A DNA stretch of 64,000 nt. Origin: Intestinimonas sp052065695. GTDB taxonomy: Bacteria > Bacillota > Clostridia > Oscillospirales > Oscillospiraceae. The stretch is taken from positions 50,475-114,474 of the forward strand of contig NZ_JBQHTM010000003.1 in assembly GCF_052065695.1 (NCBI RefSeq), in the 5' to 3' direction. Numbering within the stretch: the stretch's first letter is position 1; each line of letters starts with the position of its first letter. Positions 33,519-43,800 of this stretch are shown piece by piece. The notes under the pieces were generated by a model. It made no database searches. It had not been told where the DNA came from and saw nothing but the letters and a program-made list of their open reading frames with translations. Made by a program: the position numbers and the translations under genes.

Positions 33519-33673
33519 GGGAGAAATGGGTCTGTCGCAAAATAGAATTTTAAAAATCGGGCCAAAGAAAAAGTTACTGAGAACCGTCTAAACGGCGGTT
33601 CTCAGCAACTTTTTTAATGCAAAAATTTTGTTTTCTGGCCTAAAAACTGCATTTTGCAACAGAACCATTTCTT
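33519..33673. repeat. IS/MITE-like inverted-repeat relic
   Basis: AGAAATGGGTCTGTCGCAAA near 33519-33539 mirrors AGAAATGGTTCTGTTGCAAA read from 33673 inward. Between them is a strong hairpin GTTACTGAGAACCG/CGGTTCTCAGCAAC with a T run (about 33570-33612). The ends resemble IS6-family termini (GGTTCTGTTGCAAA) but no transposase is present. Confidence 0.55.
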
Positions 33674-33960
33674 TCTTGAATAAGATTCCCTTCTCTTCCA
33701 AGGTGGTAAGTTCTCTACTATGAACTTAGAACTTAGGTATTTGGTTTGCGAAAACGAACAGTACAACTTAGGCCTCAATGCGATACTGAGTGGTGCAATT
33801 GAATCAAGAAATAAATCGGGAATATCATAAGCAACCACCTGCCGGAGACAGGGAGAAACCGGTGAAAAGTCGATTGGGGCGATATTTGGGAACTTCGGGA
33901 AAGTTGTTACAGCAGAACTTCTTCCTACTGGCAAACAGAGTATTTGTCTATTTCGTTTTG
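33674..33960. other. Stretch without a recognisable gene in element 2
   Basis: AT-rich, stop-interrupted in all frames except short ORFs without ribosome sites. It may hold decayed gene pieces. Confidence 0.4.
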
Positions 33961-34160
33961 TTAAAGTGCACGGAGGGCATCTGAAATATTTGTACCGTTT
34001 CCGTAAGGATAGCGGTCGAAAGTGATGAGAGCCATCTCCTCCGGGATGTTTAGCCCCTGCTTCGTGGCCACCTGGTACAGTCCGAAGGCCAGCAGATTGC
34101 TGCCGCAGATCACGGCATCGGGGTGCTACTGCATGCTGAGCAGCATGAAGGCGGCGCGAT
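33961..34160 (-). pseudogene. LacI-family regulator remnant
   Basis: On the minus strand, RAAFMLLSMQ, a stop (TAG near 34128), then HPDAVICGSNLLAFGLYQVA and TKQGLNIPEEMALITFDRYP. This is the ligand-binding-domain segment of a LacI/GalR repressor (DAVICGSN ... G...IPE...ITFD). Both ends are missing and a stop interrupts it. Confidence 0.65.
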
Positions 34161-34164
34161 AGTA

Positions 34165-34283
34165 AAATAAAATTTGGTGCGTCTTGAGACGCATGCCGGT
34201 AAGGCACCTGTCTAACAGGGGTGGAAAGACAAAGCAGGCATCACTAAGGCAAAAATCTTGGTGATGCCTGCTTTTGTTTCATG
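34165..34283 (+). ncRNA. Candidate structured RNA with terminator
   Basis: GGTGC (34176-34180) can pair with GCACC (34204-34208), enclosing GCGTC-TTGA-GACGC. A CCTGT-CTA-ACAGG hairpin follows, then a long terminator stem AAAGCAGGCATCAC (34231-34244)/GTGATGCCTGCTTT (34261-34274) and TTTGTTT. No known riboswitch class recognised; it could equally be a decayed leader. Confidence 0.35.
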
Positions 34284-34317
34284 CTTAAAAGCTTTTCTTT
34301 AGAATCACATAATTAAA

Positions 34318-34346
34318 TTGATGTCTCGATCAAAACGCTGTATAAT
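34318..34346 (+). promoter_or_regulatory. Promoter of the XRE-helicase unit
   Basis: TTGATG (34318-34323), 17 bp, TATAAT (34341-34346), 40 bp before the XRE start codon. Confidence 0.75.
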
Positions 34347-34387
34347 TTTAGTAATTTAACGATTCAGGATTACGGAAGGAGATAAAG

Positions 34388-34606
34388 ATGTCGGTTAGCT
34401 ATAAAAAACTTTGGAAGCTTTTGATTGACTTGGATATGAAAAAGAAGGATTTACAGCAAGCTGCTGGAGTCAGTTCTGCCTTAATTGCAAAAATGGGGCG
34501 TAATGAAAATGTATCAACAGATTCACTTGTTAAAATTTGCAGGGCTCTAAACTGTGATATAGGCGACATCATGGAGGTCATTCAAACCTCCGATCAAGAC
34601 GTGTAA
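34388..34606 (+). CDS. Small XRE-family regulator
   Basis: 72 residues, essentially one Cro/C1-type helix-turn-helix: MSVSYKKLWKLLIDLDMKKK, DLQQAAGVSSALIAKMGRNE, VSTDSLVKICRALNCDIGDI. This is the YozG-like stand-alone class. RBS GGAAGGAGA. It ends 19 bp before the helicase-nuclease gene and shares its promoter, so it probably controls that gene. Confidence 0.88.
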   Translation: MSVSYKKLWKLLIDLDMKKKDLQQAAGVSSALIAKMGRNENVSTDSLVKICRALNCDIGDIMEVIQTSDQDV

Positions 34607-34625
34607 CGGAAAAGGAGGTGTAATC

Positions 34626-37600
34626 TTGGACGATAAGATTGCAACCACTGAGGTAAAACAGGAAATCACCAAGCAGGAAAAAGTACTGTCGCTCTTCAAA
34701 TTCATTGAAGAGCTGAATAAATTAAAGCAAAAAGTGGTACTTCGGGTATCGGATTATCCGTGGTTCCACTCCATCAGCTCCCTTCCTGATGACCTGGAAA
34801 ACATCAAAGTGTATTACCGGGATCGAGTAGAAGAGGAAGACACTGAGAATACGACAGATGTGCTGCTGGCCGTCCATAAGCCTGAATTTCAGAATTGTCC
34901 AGATCCTGATCCCAACTTTGAAAATTGGCTGGAATGGGGCTGGAACGACTACCGTTATAAAGCCCGAGTTAAGAATTTTATTCTTCGGCCTCTGGATCAA
35001 GTCCAGTTTTCGGAAGAAGTTTCGGAAACTGACAGGGAGCGCATTGACGAAGAAAACCAAATCTATAAAGAGTTTTTCACCGACAGTGAAGAACGTGTAT
35101 CAACATTTCATGCCTGGACAGCAAAGCGAGATGTGTGGGCTGAAAAGCAGAAAATGCTGGCAAAAACCAGAGACCTGTTCTCTGAGCTTTATAAGATCAG
35201 CATTGATTTGGAGCGTGAGTCTGAAACCCTGGAGTTGGTGGTCGCTGATGGTTTTCTCCGGGATCGGGATGTGCCCGAACTGGATCACCCTATTTTGACC
35301 CGGCGTGTAAAGATTCGGCATGATGCAGTGGCGAACACGATATATATCGAAGATACCAATGTGGAAACTGAGCTGTACACCGTAATGTTCCAGAGCATGG
35401 ACGGCATCAATCTGTCTTCCATCAACCATATGAGGGACGACCTCCACCAGAATGATTATCATCCCCTGGATCGTAATGAGCTGCCTGTATTTCTTAAAAT
35501 ATTTATTCATCAGCTTTCTTCGGAGAGCATCTATGCCGAAGATGGTATTCCTGATAACTGGCAGAAAAAAGAAAGACTCCTGCTGTACCGTAATCCATGC
35601 TATATCCTGCGGAAACGCATGGATGGTGCGCTGAAAGCCATTGAGCAAATTATTGAGCATGTCGAGGAAACCGGGGAGGTCCCTGCCCCAATCGGCGATA
35701 TTGTCGAGGGCGGGAAAATTGATATTCCCGAGGATACCGGAGAAGTTTCTATTGAGGAGCAGCTTGCAGCAGTGGGCGGTGAGAGTGTAGATATTCTGCT
35801 TTCCAAAGAAGCCAATAAGGAACAGCTGGAGATCGCCCGGCGAATTGAGCGTTATAATGCCGTTTTGGTGCAGGGCCCTCCCGGCACAGGTAAGACACAT
35901 ACCATTGCAAATCTGATGGGACACTTCCTTGCCCAAGGCAAGAGCGTTTTGGTGACCAGTCATACGCAAAAGGCATTGAGTGTTCTGAAAGAAAAGGTCG
36001 CCCCGGGTCTGCAAAGCCTGTGTGTTTCCATGCTGGATGATTCCAATGTAGATATGGAAAAATCTATTGATGGAATTACAACCTATATGTCCCAGTACAC
36101 CTCTTTCGAGCTCAAAAAGGAAATGGAGTCCTTGGGGCAGGAACGGAAACAAATCATTCGTGATCTTGCGGAAACCCGAAAAAAACTGTTTTCTATTATC
36201 AATCAGGAATGCAACTGTATTGTCTATAACGGAGAGGAAATTTCTCCCTCTATGGCTGCAAAATTCGTTCAGGAAAACAGCGAGACCCTATCTTACATTC
36301 CCGGTACAGTCCGCCTTTACGAGCCGTTGCCGCTTACTTTTACAGAACTATCTGAGCTGTATCGGAGCAACGGTATTATTTCCGCAGAAGATGAATCTGA
36401 ATTTGATCACGATCTTCCAAATCCGAATGATGTGATGTCTCCGAATAGATTCGAAGACGAATGCAATTCTCTAAGCTCAGCCCTGGCTCATCTGAACACT
36501 ATTTCTGAAAACAATCAGTGGAAAATTCAGAATCTGCCCGCCGAAAACAAAATACTGATTACTACGCCTTTCGGCCAACTGACGCTGGATTATCCCGAAG
36601 CAGCAGCCGTTGACCAACTGCGGAACTATATTTCCGCATTCCCCAAAGTAGAGCCTTGGATGGAGCACTGCGCTGTGGATGGCAAAAAGGGGGATGCGTA
36701 TAAACAGCTGTGGATTCGGCTGATTCAGCAGATCCAAAACACTTCTGTGTACGCAGAAAAATTGACCGTTGAGAAGTTTGGTAAAGACGTCCGAATTCTC
36801 AGTCAAGACACTAATTTTGCGGAAGCAATGAAGCAGTTGCTTGAGAAATACAAACAGGGCGGAAAGATCGGCAAGCTGACACTGCTTTTCAATAAGCAGC
36901 TGGAGGCGGCGTTGAACGGTGCAACTGTGAACGGGCAGCAGCCACAGACTGCGGAAGACTGTCAGCTGATCCTCCATATTATGGAAATGAAGTCCATGCG
37001 GGATCAGTGTGCCTCTTACTGGAATGATCTGATTTCCAAGCATGGTGTTCCTGTGTTCTACGATCTGGATGCATCTGAGCCGGAACGAGTCGCAGCAAAT
37101 TATATCCCTTATATTCAACGGTATCTGGATTGGTTTCAGAAAGAATATGAAGTGCTGACCATGCGAATGGGTGCTGTGGGTTTGCCCTGTGATGTGATTT
37201 TCCAGAGCAATGTGCTGGATTCTGAAATCGTATCCGCTGAGAAAATTTTGGCAGCCCTTGGAAATACCATTCCCAAAGTCTGTGATGTTTTTGAAGTGGT
37301 TCAGACGATTGCCGACACACAGAAGGAACTGGAGAAGAACCGCAATATTCTTCAGATGGGGAAACGTATGCATTCCGCTGTCTGCAAAGCGCTGCTTTTA
37401 GCTGCGGAAGGCTATGATCCTCATGCATATCGGAATGCCTTCGCAATCTTGGAGGAGACCTACGCCAAGACAAGTCTGAAAGCCAAGCGTGAAGACTATC
37501 TGAATCGGCTGGCTCCGGTGGCACCTCAGTGGGCTGACGCTATTCGTACTCGAAACGGTATCCATGGGAAAGCTACTGTTCCAAGTGACGTCGACAATGC

Positions 37601-39752
37601 GTGGAAGTGGAAACAGTACTATGGGATCATTGAGGAGATTACTGCGGAGCCTTTCCCGGCACTTCAGAAGCGTAGTCTTACCCTCAGTAAAGAGTATCGC
37701 AGGATTACTGCAAAGTATGCCGAGAAATCTGCCTGGTATAATCTTTTGCGGACAACCGAGCATGACATCAGCATGAAGCAGGCACTGATCGGCTGGAAGC
37801 AGACCGTCAAGAAAATCGGCAAAGGAACAGGCAAGAACGCTCCGATGTATCGTGCCAAAGCCCGTGAATTGATGGTCAAATGCCAAAGCGCTGTTCCCGG
37901 CTGGATCATGCCTATTGGTAAGGCACTGGAAAGTCTGAATCCCAGCACCAATAAGTTTGATATTATCATCATTGATGAGGCCAGTCAGTCGGATATTTCT
38001 TCTCTGGCTATTTTGTATATGGGCAAAAAGCTGGTTATTGTAGGTGACGATAAGCAGGTCAGCCCTATGGCGGTCGGCGTTCAGGTCGATAAGATGAATG
38101 TGCTGAAAGAAATGTACATTGCCGGCAAGATTCCCAATGACCACCTCTATGATGCCAAGACGTCAATCTATGATATTGCGGCAACCACATTCCAGCCGCT
38201 GATGCTCCATGAACATTTCCGCTGCGTACCGGAGATCATCGGATTTTCAAACTGGCTCTCTTATGACTTTAAAATCAAGCCCTTGCGGGATTGCAGCAAT
38301 AGTGTTCTCTTGCCCGCTGTTGTAAACTATCGGGTCGCAAACGGCGTGCGCATCGGTAAGACCAATCCCAATGAGGCAAAAGCAGTTGTCGCACTGATGC
38401 AGGCTTGTATGGAGCAGCCGGAGTATGCAGGAAAAACATTCGGGATCATCTCTTTGCTGGGAGATGAACAGGTCAAAAAACTCCAGGAAGAAATCTATTC
38501 CCATATTGATCCCAAGGATGTCAACGAGCGAAGAATTCTCTGCGGTAATGCCTCAAATTTTCAGGGTGATGAACGGGATGTTATCTTCCTGAGCGTGGTA
38601 GACTGTGCAAATGGCGCAGGCCCGGTGGCAAAACAAGCATTTGGCGTGGATGACGCTTACAGAAAACGCTATAATGTCGCAGCCAGCCGAGCCAGAGATC
38701 AGTTGTGGGTTGTTGATTCCCTCGATCCTGCCAATGACCTGAAGCCGGGCGATATTCGCAAAATGCTGATTGACTATTCACTGAATCCAGAATCTGTCGC
38801 CATAACCAACGCCAAGATTGAGAAAAAGGCAGAATCTCCCTTTGAATCTGCGGTGGCTCGCTTCCTGACTGTCAGAGGCTATCATCTGGTACAGCAGTGG
38901 AAGGTCGGCGCATATCGCCTGGATATGGTTGCTGTATACGGCAGAAAAAAGGTTGCAATCGAATGCGACGGCGAGCGCTGGCATAGCGGCGAGGATAAGA
39001 TTCGGGAAGATATGGAACGTCAGACGATTTTGGAGCGCTTGGGCTGGCAGTTTATCCGAATCCGTGGCAGTGAATACTACCGTGATCCCAATAAGACAAT
39101 GGAGCGTGTTGTTTCTGAACTGAATGACAATGGCATTGCGCCGGAAGAAGCTGCCGCCGTTCAGGATAATACCGGTGTCAGAGAAACGGAACTTCTGCAG
39201 CGGGTGAAGCAGCGTGCTTATGCAATCATTCACCAGGATGATGACGAAACCGCTGAGTTAGATGAGAGCGCCATCGAGGCCGCACTGGACCCTAAAAACG
39301 ATGTGATTGGCATTCCCATTGAGAAAACAAATGACCTGACCGTTCCGGGAGGAAAAGAGCAGGTTCCAGCGGTAAAGGCTGTAGATACAGCAGAAGGCTC
39401 TGCTGAAAGCGAAATATTGCCTGTGAACACGCCTGTGGCTCTTTCCAAAAAGGCCATAAAGCCTGTCCATGAGCAGTTATTAAAGCCCAAACAGCAGAAT
39501 TCTGACTCGGAGCAGATGATGTTCACTGGAATGGAAGAGCGTAAACCAGATATTGATGACATCATTGGTCTGCTTGAAGCAACTGGAACCCAGTATGTGG
39601 ATAAGCGTGCAACTGGTGGAAGCCTCTGGATTATTGGCGGCTACGAGCTGGCCGAAACGGTTAGGAAAGCCAAAGCATTGGGCTGTATCTTCCGTTTCAA
39701 AAAAGAAGGCGGACGTGCCACAAAGAATAAGCCGGGCTGGTGGGCCAAGTGA
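34626..39752 (+). CDS. SF1 helicase with PD-(D/E)XK nuclease domain, putative defence protein
   Basis: 1708 residues. The N-terminal about 400 residues are unrecognised. The Upf1-like SF1 helicase core has Walker A GPPGTGKT (417-424), Walker B/motif II IIIDEASQSD (Asp1117) with LVIVGDDKQVSP, and late motifs NFQGDERDVIFLSVVD and YNVAASRARDQLWVVDS. A Vsr/MTES_1575-like nuclease follows: RLDMVAVYG (Asp1433), KKVAIECDGERWH (Glu1446), then ERLGWQFIRIRGSEYYRD. A short C-terminal module ends GGRATKNKPGWWAK. Helicase-nuclease fusions of this type occur in anti-phage defence; that role here is inferred. The open frame is undamaged. Confidence 0.85.
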   Translation: MDDKIATTEVKQEITKQEKVLSLFKFIEELNKLKQKVVLRVSDYPWFHSISSLPDDLENIKVYYRDRVEEEDTENTTDVLLAVHKPEFQNCPDPDPNFENWLEWGWNDYRYKARVKNFILRPLDQVQFSEEVSETDRERIDEENQIYKEFFTDSEERVSTFHAWTAKRDVWAEKQKMLAKTRDLFSELYKISIDLERESETLELVVADGFLRDRDVPELDHPILTRRVKIRHDAVANTIYIEDTNVETELYTVMFQSMDGINLSSINHMRDDLHQNDYHPLDRNELPVFLKIFIHQLSSESIYAEDGIPDNWQKKERLLLYRNPCYILRKRMDGALKAIEQIIEHVEETGEVPAPIGDIVEGGKIDIPEDTGEVSIEEQLAAVGGESVDILLSKEANKEQLEIARRIERYNAVLVQGPPGTGKTHTIANLMGHFLAQGKSVLVTSHTQKALSVLKEKVAPGLQSLCVSMLDDSNVDMEKSIDGITTYMSQYTSFELKKEMESLGQERKQIIRDLAETRKKLFSIINQECNCIVYNGEEISPSMAAKFVQENSETLSYIPGTVRLYEPLPLTFTELSELYRSNGIISAEDESEFDHDLPNPNDVMSPNRFEDECNSLSSALAHLNTISENNQWKIQNLPAENKILITTPFGQLTLDYPEAAAVDQLRNYISAFPKVEPWMEHCAVDGKKGDAYKQLWIRLIQQIQNTSVYAEKLTVEKFGKDVRILSQDTNFAEAMKQLLEKYKQGGKIGKLTLLFNKQLEAALNGATVNGQQPQTAEDCQLILHIMEMKSMRDQCASYWNDLISKHGVPVFYDLDASEPERVAANYIPYIQRYLDWFQKEYEVLTMRMGAVGLPCDVIFQSNVLDSEIVSAEKILAALGNTIPKVCDVFEVVQTIADTQKELEKNRNILQMGKRMHSAVCKALLLAAEGYDPHAYRNAFAILEETYAKTSLKAKREDYLNRLAPVAPQWADAIRTRNGIHGKATVPSDVDNAWKWKQYYGIIEEITAEPFPALQKRSLTLSKEYRRITAKYAEKSAWYNLLRTTEHDISMKQALIGWKQTVKKIGKGTGKNAPMYRAKARELMVKCQSAVPGWIMPIGKALESLNPSTNKFDIIIIDEASQSDISSLAILYMGKKLVIVGDDKQVSPMAVGVQVDKMNVLKEMYIAGKIPNDHLYDAKTSIYDIAATTFQPLMLHEHFRCVPEIIGFSNWLSYDFKIKPLRDCSNSVLLPAVVNYRVANGVRIGKTNPNEAKAVVALMQACMEQPEYAGKTFGIISLLGDEQVKKLQEEIYSHIDPKDVNERRILCGNASNFQGDERDVIFLSVVDCANGAGPVAKQAFGVDDAYRKRYNVAASRARDQLWVVDSLDPANDLKPGDIRKMLIDYSLNPESVAITNAKIEKKAESPFESAVARFLTVRGYHLVQQWKVGAYRLDMVAVYGRKKVAIECDGERWHSGEDKIREDMERQTILERLGWQFIRIRGSEYYRDPNKTMERVVSELNDNGIAPEEAAAVQDNTGVRETELLQRVKQRAYAIIHQDDDETAELDESAIEAALDPKNDVIGIPIEKTNDLTVPGGKEQVPAVKAVDTAEGSAESEILPVNTPVALSKKAIKPVHEQLLKPKQQNSDSEQMMFTGMEERKPDIDDIIGLLEATGTQYVDKRATGGSLWIIGGYELAETVRKAKALGCIFRFKKEGGRATKNKPGWWAK

Positions 39753-39838
39753 TATGAATGCAATCCATCACTGCGTAAAATTGAGGTAGGTAATTTTACA
39801 TCAGCTCATGAGTCAGCAACGTAGTTGCTGTTCAAAGG

Positions 39839-39871
39839 GAGCTGGGGATGCTTCCCCAGCAAGCTATTTTT
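39839..39871 (+). terminator. Terminator after the helicase gene
   Basis: GCTGGGGA-TGC-TTCCCCAGC followed by AAGCTATTTTT. Confidence 0.7.
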
Positions 39872-39948
39872 GCTGATACATCCATCGGGCGGATTTGCAA
39901 AAATTAGTGAACCTGTACAGGTTTAGGAGAGGATAGCAAACTTTATCA

Positions 39949-40821
39949 TCATGTGATTGCAAGTGTATTGCTCAGTCGGTACCGGCATAGTCCAAATCCA
40001 GTCTCCGAGCGTTCCAGGATGGCCTCCGGGATCTGCTTGAGATACTTGCGTCCAAAGCTGGTGGTGCCGAAGTATGCGTCGAAGTTTGCCACCGGCAGCA
40101 CCACCCAGTCGGAATCCTCCGGCTTATTGGCAAGGTAGTAGGCTGCCAGCGTCTCAACCACCTCCACGGGAACGCCCTTGGGCGTGAGCGTGCGGAGTTG
40201 TTCCACCAGCGCAGGCGAAAGTTCCGGCTCTTTGCTTCGAAGCGGCCCAAGTTCCAACGCCTGGGCCAGAAAACTGTCAAACCGCAGGCCCCACTGCCCC
40301 TTGGTGGTGGGGGCGAACAGGGGGATCTGCATCTGGATCACCTTGTCCCGCCAGGCCCGGTCAAAGCCCCTCTCAATGGCGGAACACTTCTTCTGGGCGC
40401 TGCTGGATACCCTCTCCGGGTTTTCCCGCACAAAGGCTGCCACCCGATGCACATGCCTATGAAACCATCCGCTGCCGTTTTCGTCCACAAGGCCGGGAAA
40501 CTCCCCATGGAGTTTTCCAAAATCACTGCCGAACTGCCACACCTCCCGGGGCGTGGCAGTTTTACTGTCCGGCACACTGCACCAGGCGCATAAGCCCCGC
40601 TTGGCATAGTCGATGCGATCCCGGGGCGCTTCGGCTGGGCTGCCATCCTCATTATGAAACAGAAATCCTCTTGCCAGGGTGGTCAGCACCCGGTTGAGCC
40701 CCTCAAAGTCCAGAATGGTGTCGAAGGTGAACCGGCCCAGATAGGTGGTGTCCTGCTTGTTCCGGGCGGTGTAGTTTACCACATCGGTGTAGTCCTGAAA
40801 CTCCTTCCACTCATTCAGCAT
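39949..40821 (-). CDS. Unrecognised protein coupled to the RdRp-like polymerase
   Basis: 290 residues beginning MLNEWKEFQDYTDVVNYTAR. No family recognised. Visible traits: an Asp/Thr-rich N-terminus, a Cys pair in GLCAWCSVPD, GWFHRHVHRVAAFVRENPER with several His, and a basic/aromatic C-terminus (FGTTSFGRKYLKQIPEAIL). No signal peptide or membrane segment. Its ATG at 40821 lies inside the end of the polymerase gene (11-bp overlap), indicating translational coupling and probably joint function, perhaps as an accessory subunit. The longer open frame upstream overlaps the polymerase and is not used. Confidence 0.7.
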   Translation of the reverse strand: MLNEWKEFQDYTDVVNYTARNKQDTTYLGRFTFDTILDFEGLNRVLTTLARGFLFHNEDGSPAEAPRDRIDYAKRGLCAWCSVPDSKTATPREVWQFGSDFGKLHGEFPGLVDENGSGWFHRHVHRVAAFVRENPERVSSSAQKKCSAIERGFDRAWRDKVIQMQIPLFAPTTKGQWGLRFDSFLAQALELGPLRSKEPELSPALVEQLRTLTPKGVPVEVVETLAAYYLANKPEDSDWVVLPVANFDAYFGTTSFGRKYLKQIPEAILERSETGFGLCRYRLSNTLAIT

Positions 40822-43800
40822 GGTCCACCTCCAGAACATGTTCCTCGATGTGGTCCGGCAGCAGGTCCCACAGCAGGTTCCTCTTACCCAGGGCCACCAC
40901 ATAGAGCGCCGCCAGGCTGGGCCGGACGATCTTGTCCAGCAGCTTGCGGCAGACCTTGGACACCACGGCCCGCTCATTGCCGCTGAAAGGGGCGGACAGA
41001 TAGGCTTCCATCATTTTCCGGAAGGCCGGGGAATCTGCCGGGCGGCGGAGCTGCTTCCGTTCCCGAGCTGTCTCCAGATCGTCCATATCACAGACCAGAT
41101 CTCCCAGCAGACGGAACCCGCCATGGCGGAAGTCGGTCAGGAGATCGTAGTAGTCGGCTCCCTCCGGCAGCCACTCCCGCAGGAATGTTTCTCTCTGTGC
41201 TTCTGTCATCAGGTGCCACTGCTGTTCCACAATCTCCTTTCGCAGAGCGGCGATACGCTCCGGGGAGAGCTGCTGGAAGAAGGCATACAGTTCGTCGCTG
41301 TCGTAGACTTCTTCCTGTCCCCTGGCGTAGAGAATGCGGTCAATGTCCGTTTTCCGCTGCTGTCCCTTGGCGGGGGCGCGGCAGGCCCGGATGCGGGAGA
41401 GACAGTGCTCGTAGTCCCACAGCAAGGTAGAGACAGAAGAAAGAATGTTCTCATTCAGCTGTTTCTTCCAACTTCGTTCCTGGGCGAAGGTGAATAGTTC
41501 GCTATCCTTCGCTGGTTTCTCCTGAATCTTGGGCGTGTTGCGCTCCAGCTGGCGGGCCAGCCAGGGCAACCGCTCCACCGGAGAGTCCACCTGATCCCAG
41601 TCAATCCCGGCAAAGAAGGTCTCCAGCCGCTCCCGGTGGGTGGGCTCATACCAGGCGCGGCGGCGCTCCTCCGCGCGCTCCAACAGATATTTGTACTGGA
41701 GGAAAGGAGTGCGCTTTACCTTCCGTCCGCCCAGAAATTCATCCAGGTTGGGCCGCACACCGGTCTTGGCCGCATCGATCTCCAGCCCACTATAGATGGC
41801 CAAGGCTTCCAAGTCCCGGCGGTATCGCTTGCGCTCCTCCGGGTCGGTATGCTCGTTGTAGGCGATGACACTACGATCCAGGGCGGCGTTGCAGATCTGT
41901 CCGATGCGGGCAGCAAAGGTGTTCTCCACCGTCTGAAACCGGGCCTGCCAGTCGTTGGCGTCGGACTTGGGTGCGGACAAGGATGGAATTTTCAGCAGGG
42001 GCAGGTTGGCGTTGTTGGAGAGCTGCTGATGGACATCGTAATCATAGTTCCGCTTCACACAGCGGTTCAGGATGGGATCAGCAATGGTCTTGACAAGGTC
42101 GCCGTCATAGTCCGCGCCGCCCAGCCGCTCCGCTGCCAAACTGTCTGCGGACACCATAACCACATCTGTGAGTTGACCAAAATAGTGTTGACGCAGTTCG
42201 TCACCCTCTGGATATACCGACAGCTGCAATTCCTCGTTCCGGGCGATGTGGGGATTGCGGAGCAGAGTACAGCTGTCCTCGTGGTCATAGGCCGCGCTGG
42301 GGGCAAAGAAGCTGTCCTCCGCAAAGAAATCTCCCATCACCTGATTGCAGAAGTCCCGCTCACCGGGCAACTGGAACACACGGGGCGCAATTAACTGCCG
42401 CAGCAACTCCAGCAGGTCACCGGAGAGAAAACGGTCGTCCCCCGGCACCAGCAGACGACCCACGGCGTAGCCTCGGAGGATCTTCCGGGCCTGCCCATCC
42501 AGCTGTTCCGCATAAATAGGTTCCCGAATAAACTTCGGGTTTTTCTCCAGCACCCGGGCCATGATGCTGGCCCGGCTTCCCCTGGGCTGGCTCAGGCCCC
42601 GGCGAAAGTATTTCTGCTGATATGCCTCATTGGCACGAAAGTTATAGTAGGCCGTCTCGGTGGCCTTGGTCAGCCACTGCCGGGGATCGTCCTCCGGGCT
42701 GTGGCTCCAGCCCTCCGGCAGGTCGGCGGGGCGGAACTCCTCCGGCTGGATGGAGAGGGTGGAGAGGAATTGGTAGTTGAGCTCCACCAGCTTTTCCGGC
42801 TCCGTCTTGCTCAGGTTGGTGATGTACAGGGCGTGATTGTAGTCCCGGAAGGCGTCCCAGTAGTCCTCCCAGGTCATACCGTTCTCCCGCAGCCAGCCAT
42901 ACGCCTTGAACTGACTGCGGGTGAGGATGATGTCCACACTGCGGACAGGGTGCGCCTTGCCCCAGATGTTCACGATGGTCTGAGTGCCACTGCGCTTCAA
43001 AAAGTCCTTGAAGTCCACCTGATGGAGCATCCCTTTGATGTAGGGCATCCGGATCTGGAAGGAGGTGTGGGTGTGGCTGCCGCAGCAAGCATTGTCCACC
43101 ACCTCCGCATACTCTTTGGAGATAAGGCCCACGCCGTCAAAGCAGGTGATGTCCAGATCTTCCAGCGTATCTGCCCGGTAAAAGGTTCCCGGCTCTCTGC
43201 CTTCCCGCAGGGTGATGACAGGGGCTCGCTCCACTCTCTTTGATGGATTGTCTATGACGATGACCCGGTGATTTTTGTCAATGCGGATGCCGTCCACCCG
43301 GGTTCCGCTGGAGAACATGAGACCGTTGTAGGCGTAGAGTTTGCTGAGCTGGCATCGGTCCAGCTCCATGTTCAGCATGATCCGCTGGCGCATGGGCTCA
43401 TACAGATCCGCCCGGATGAAGGAGAGACGGGACTGGCGGCTCATGCTGGCGGAGCGTTCAAAAGCCACATAGCGGTGTGGGCCGCTGCCGAAGTCCAGAG
43501 TGATCCCCTCGGGACGGAACATGTCTCTGGCCTTCTCCCGGCGGGCCTGCTGCGTCCTTCCGGTTCCACGCCGGTCAAAGATCCCGGCGAAGTCCATATA
43601 GAACAGTACATCGGAAAGAGCTGTGACTTTCTCATCGCTACGCTCCCGCCAGCCTTTCCCGTGGAGTTGGTACATCAGCTGATGGAACATGGCGCAGCTG
43701 TCCTGCTCGTGCTTGGCGCCCGGTACCTTGCAGTGCTCGGTGGCACTGCGGTTCAGAGCAAAGGTGTAAACGCCGTCTTGCTCCGTGGCGTAACTCATCA

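Noticed and set aside
33614..34207. 197-residue ORF on the minus strand
   Set aside because: It crosses the IS-like relic and reads the LacI remnant in the wrong frame; the sequence is not protein-like as a unit.
38929..39770. Short ORFs in other frames over the helicase 3' end
   Set aside because: No ribosome sites, and the helicase frame with its nuclease motifs is continuous.
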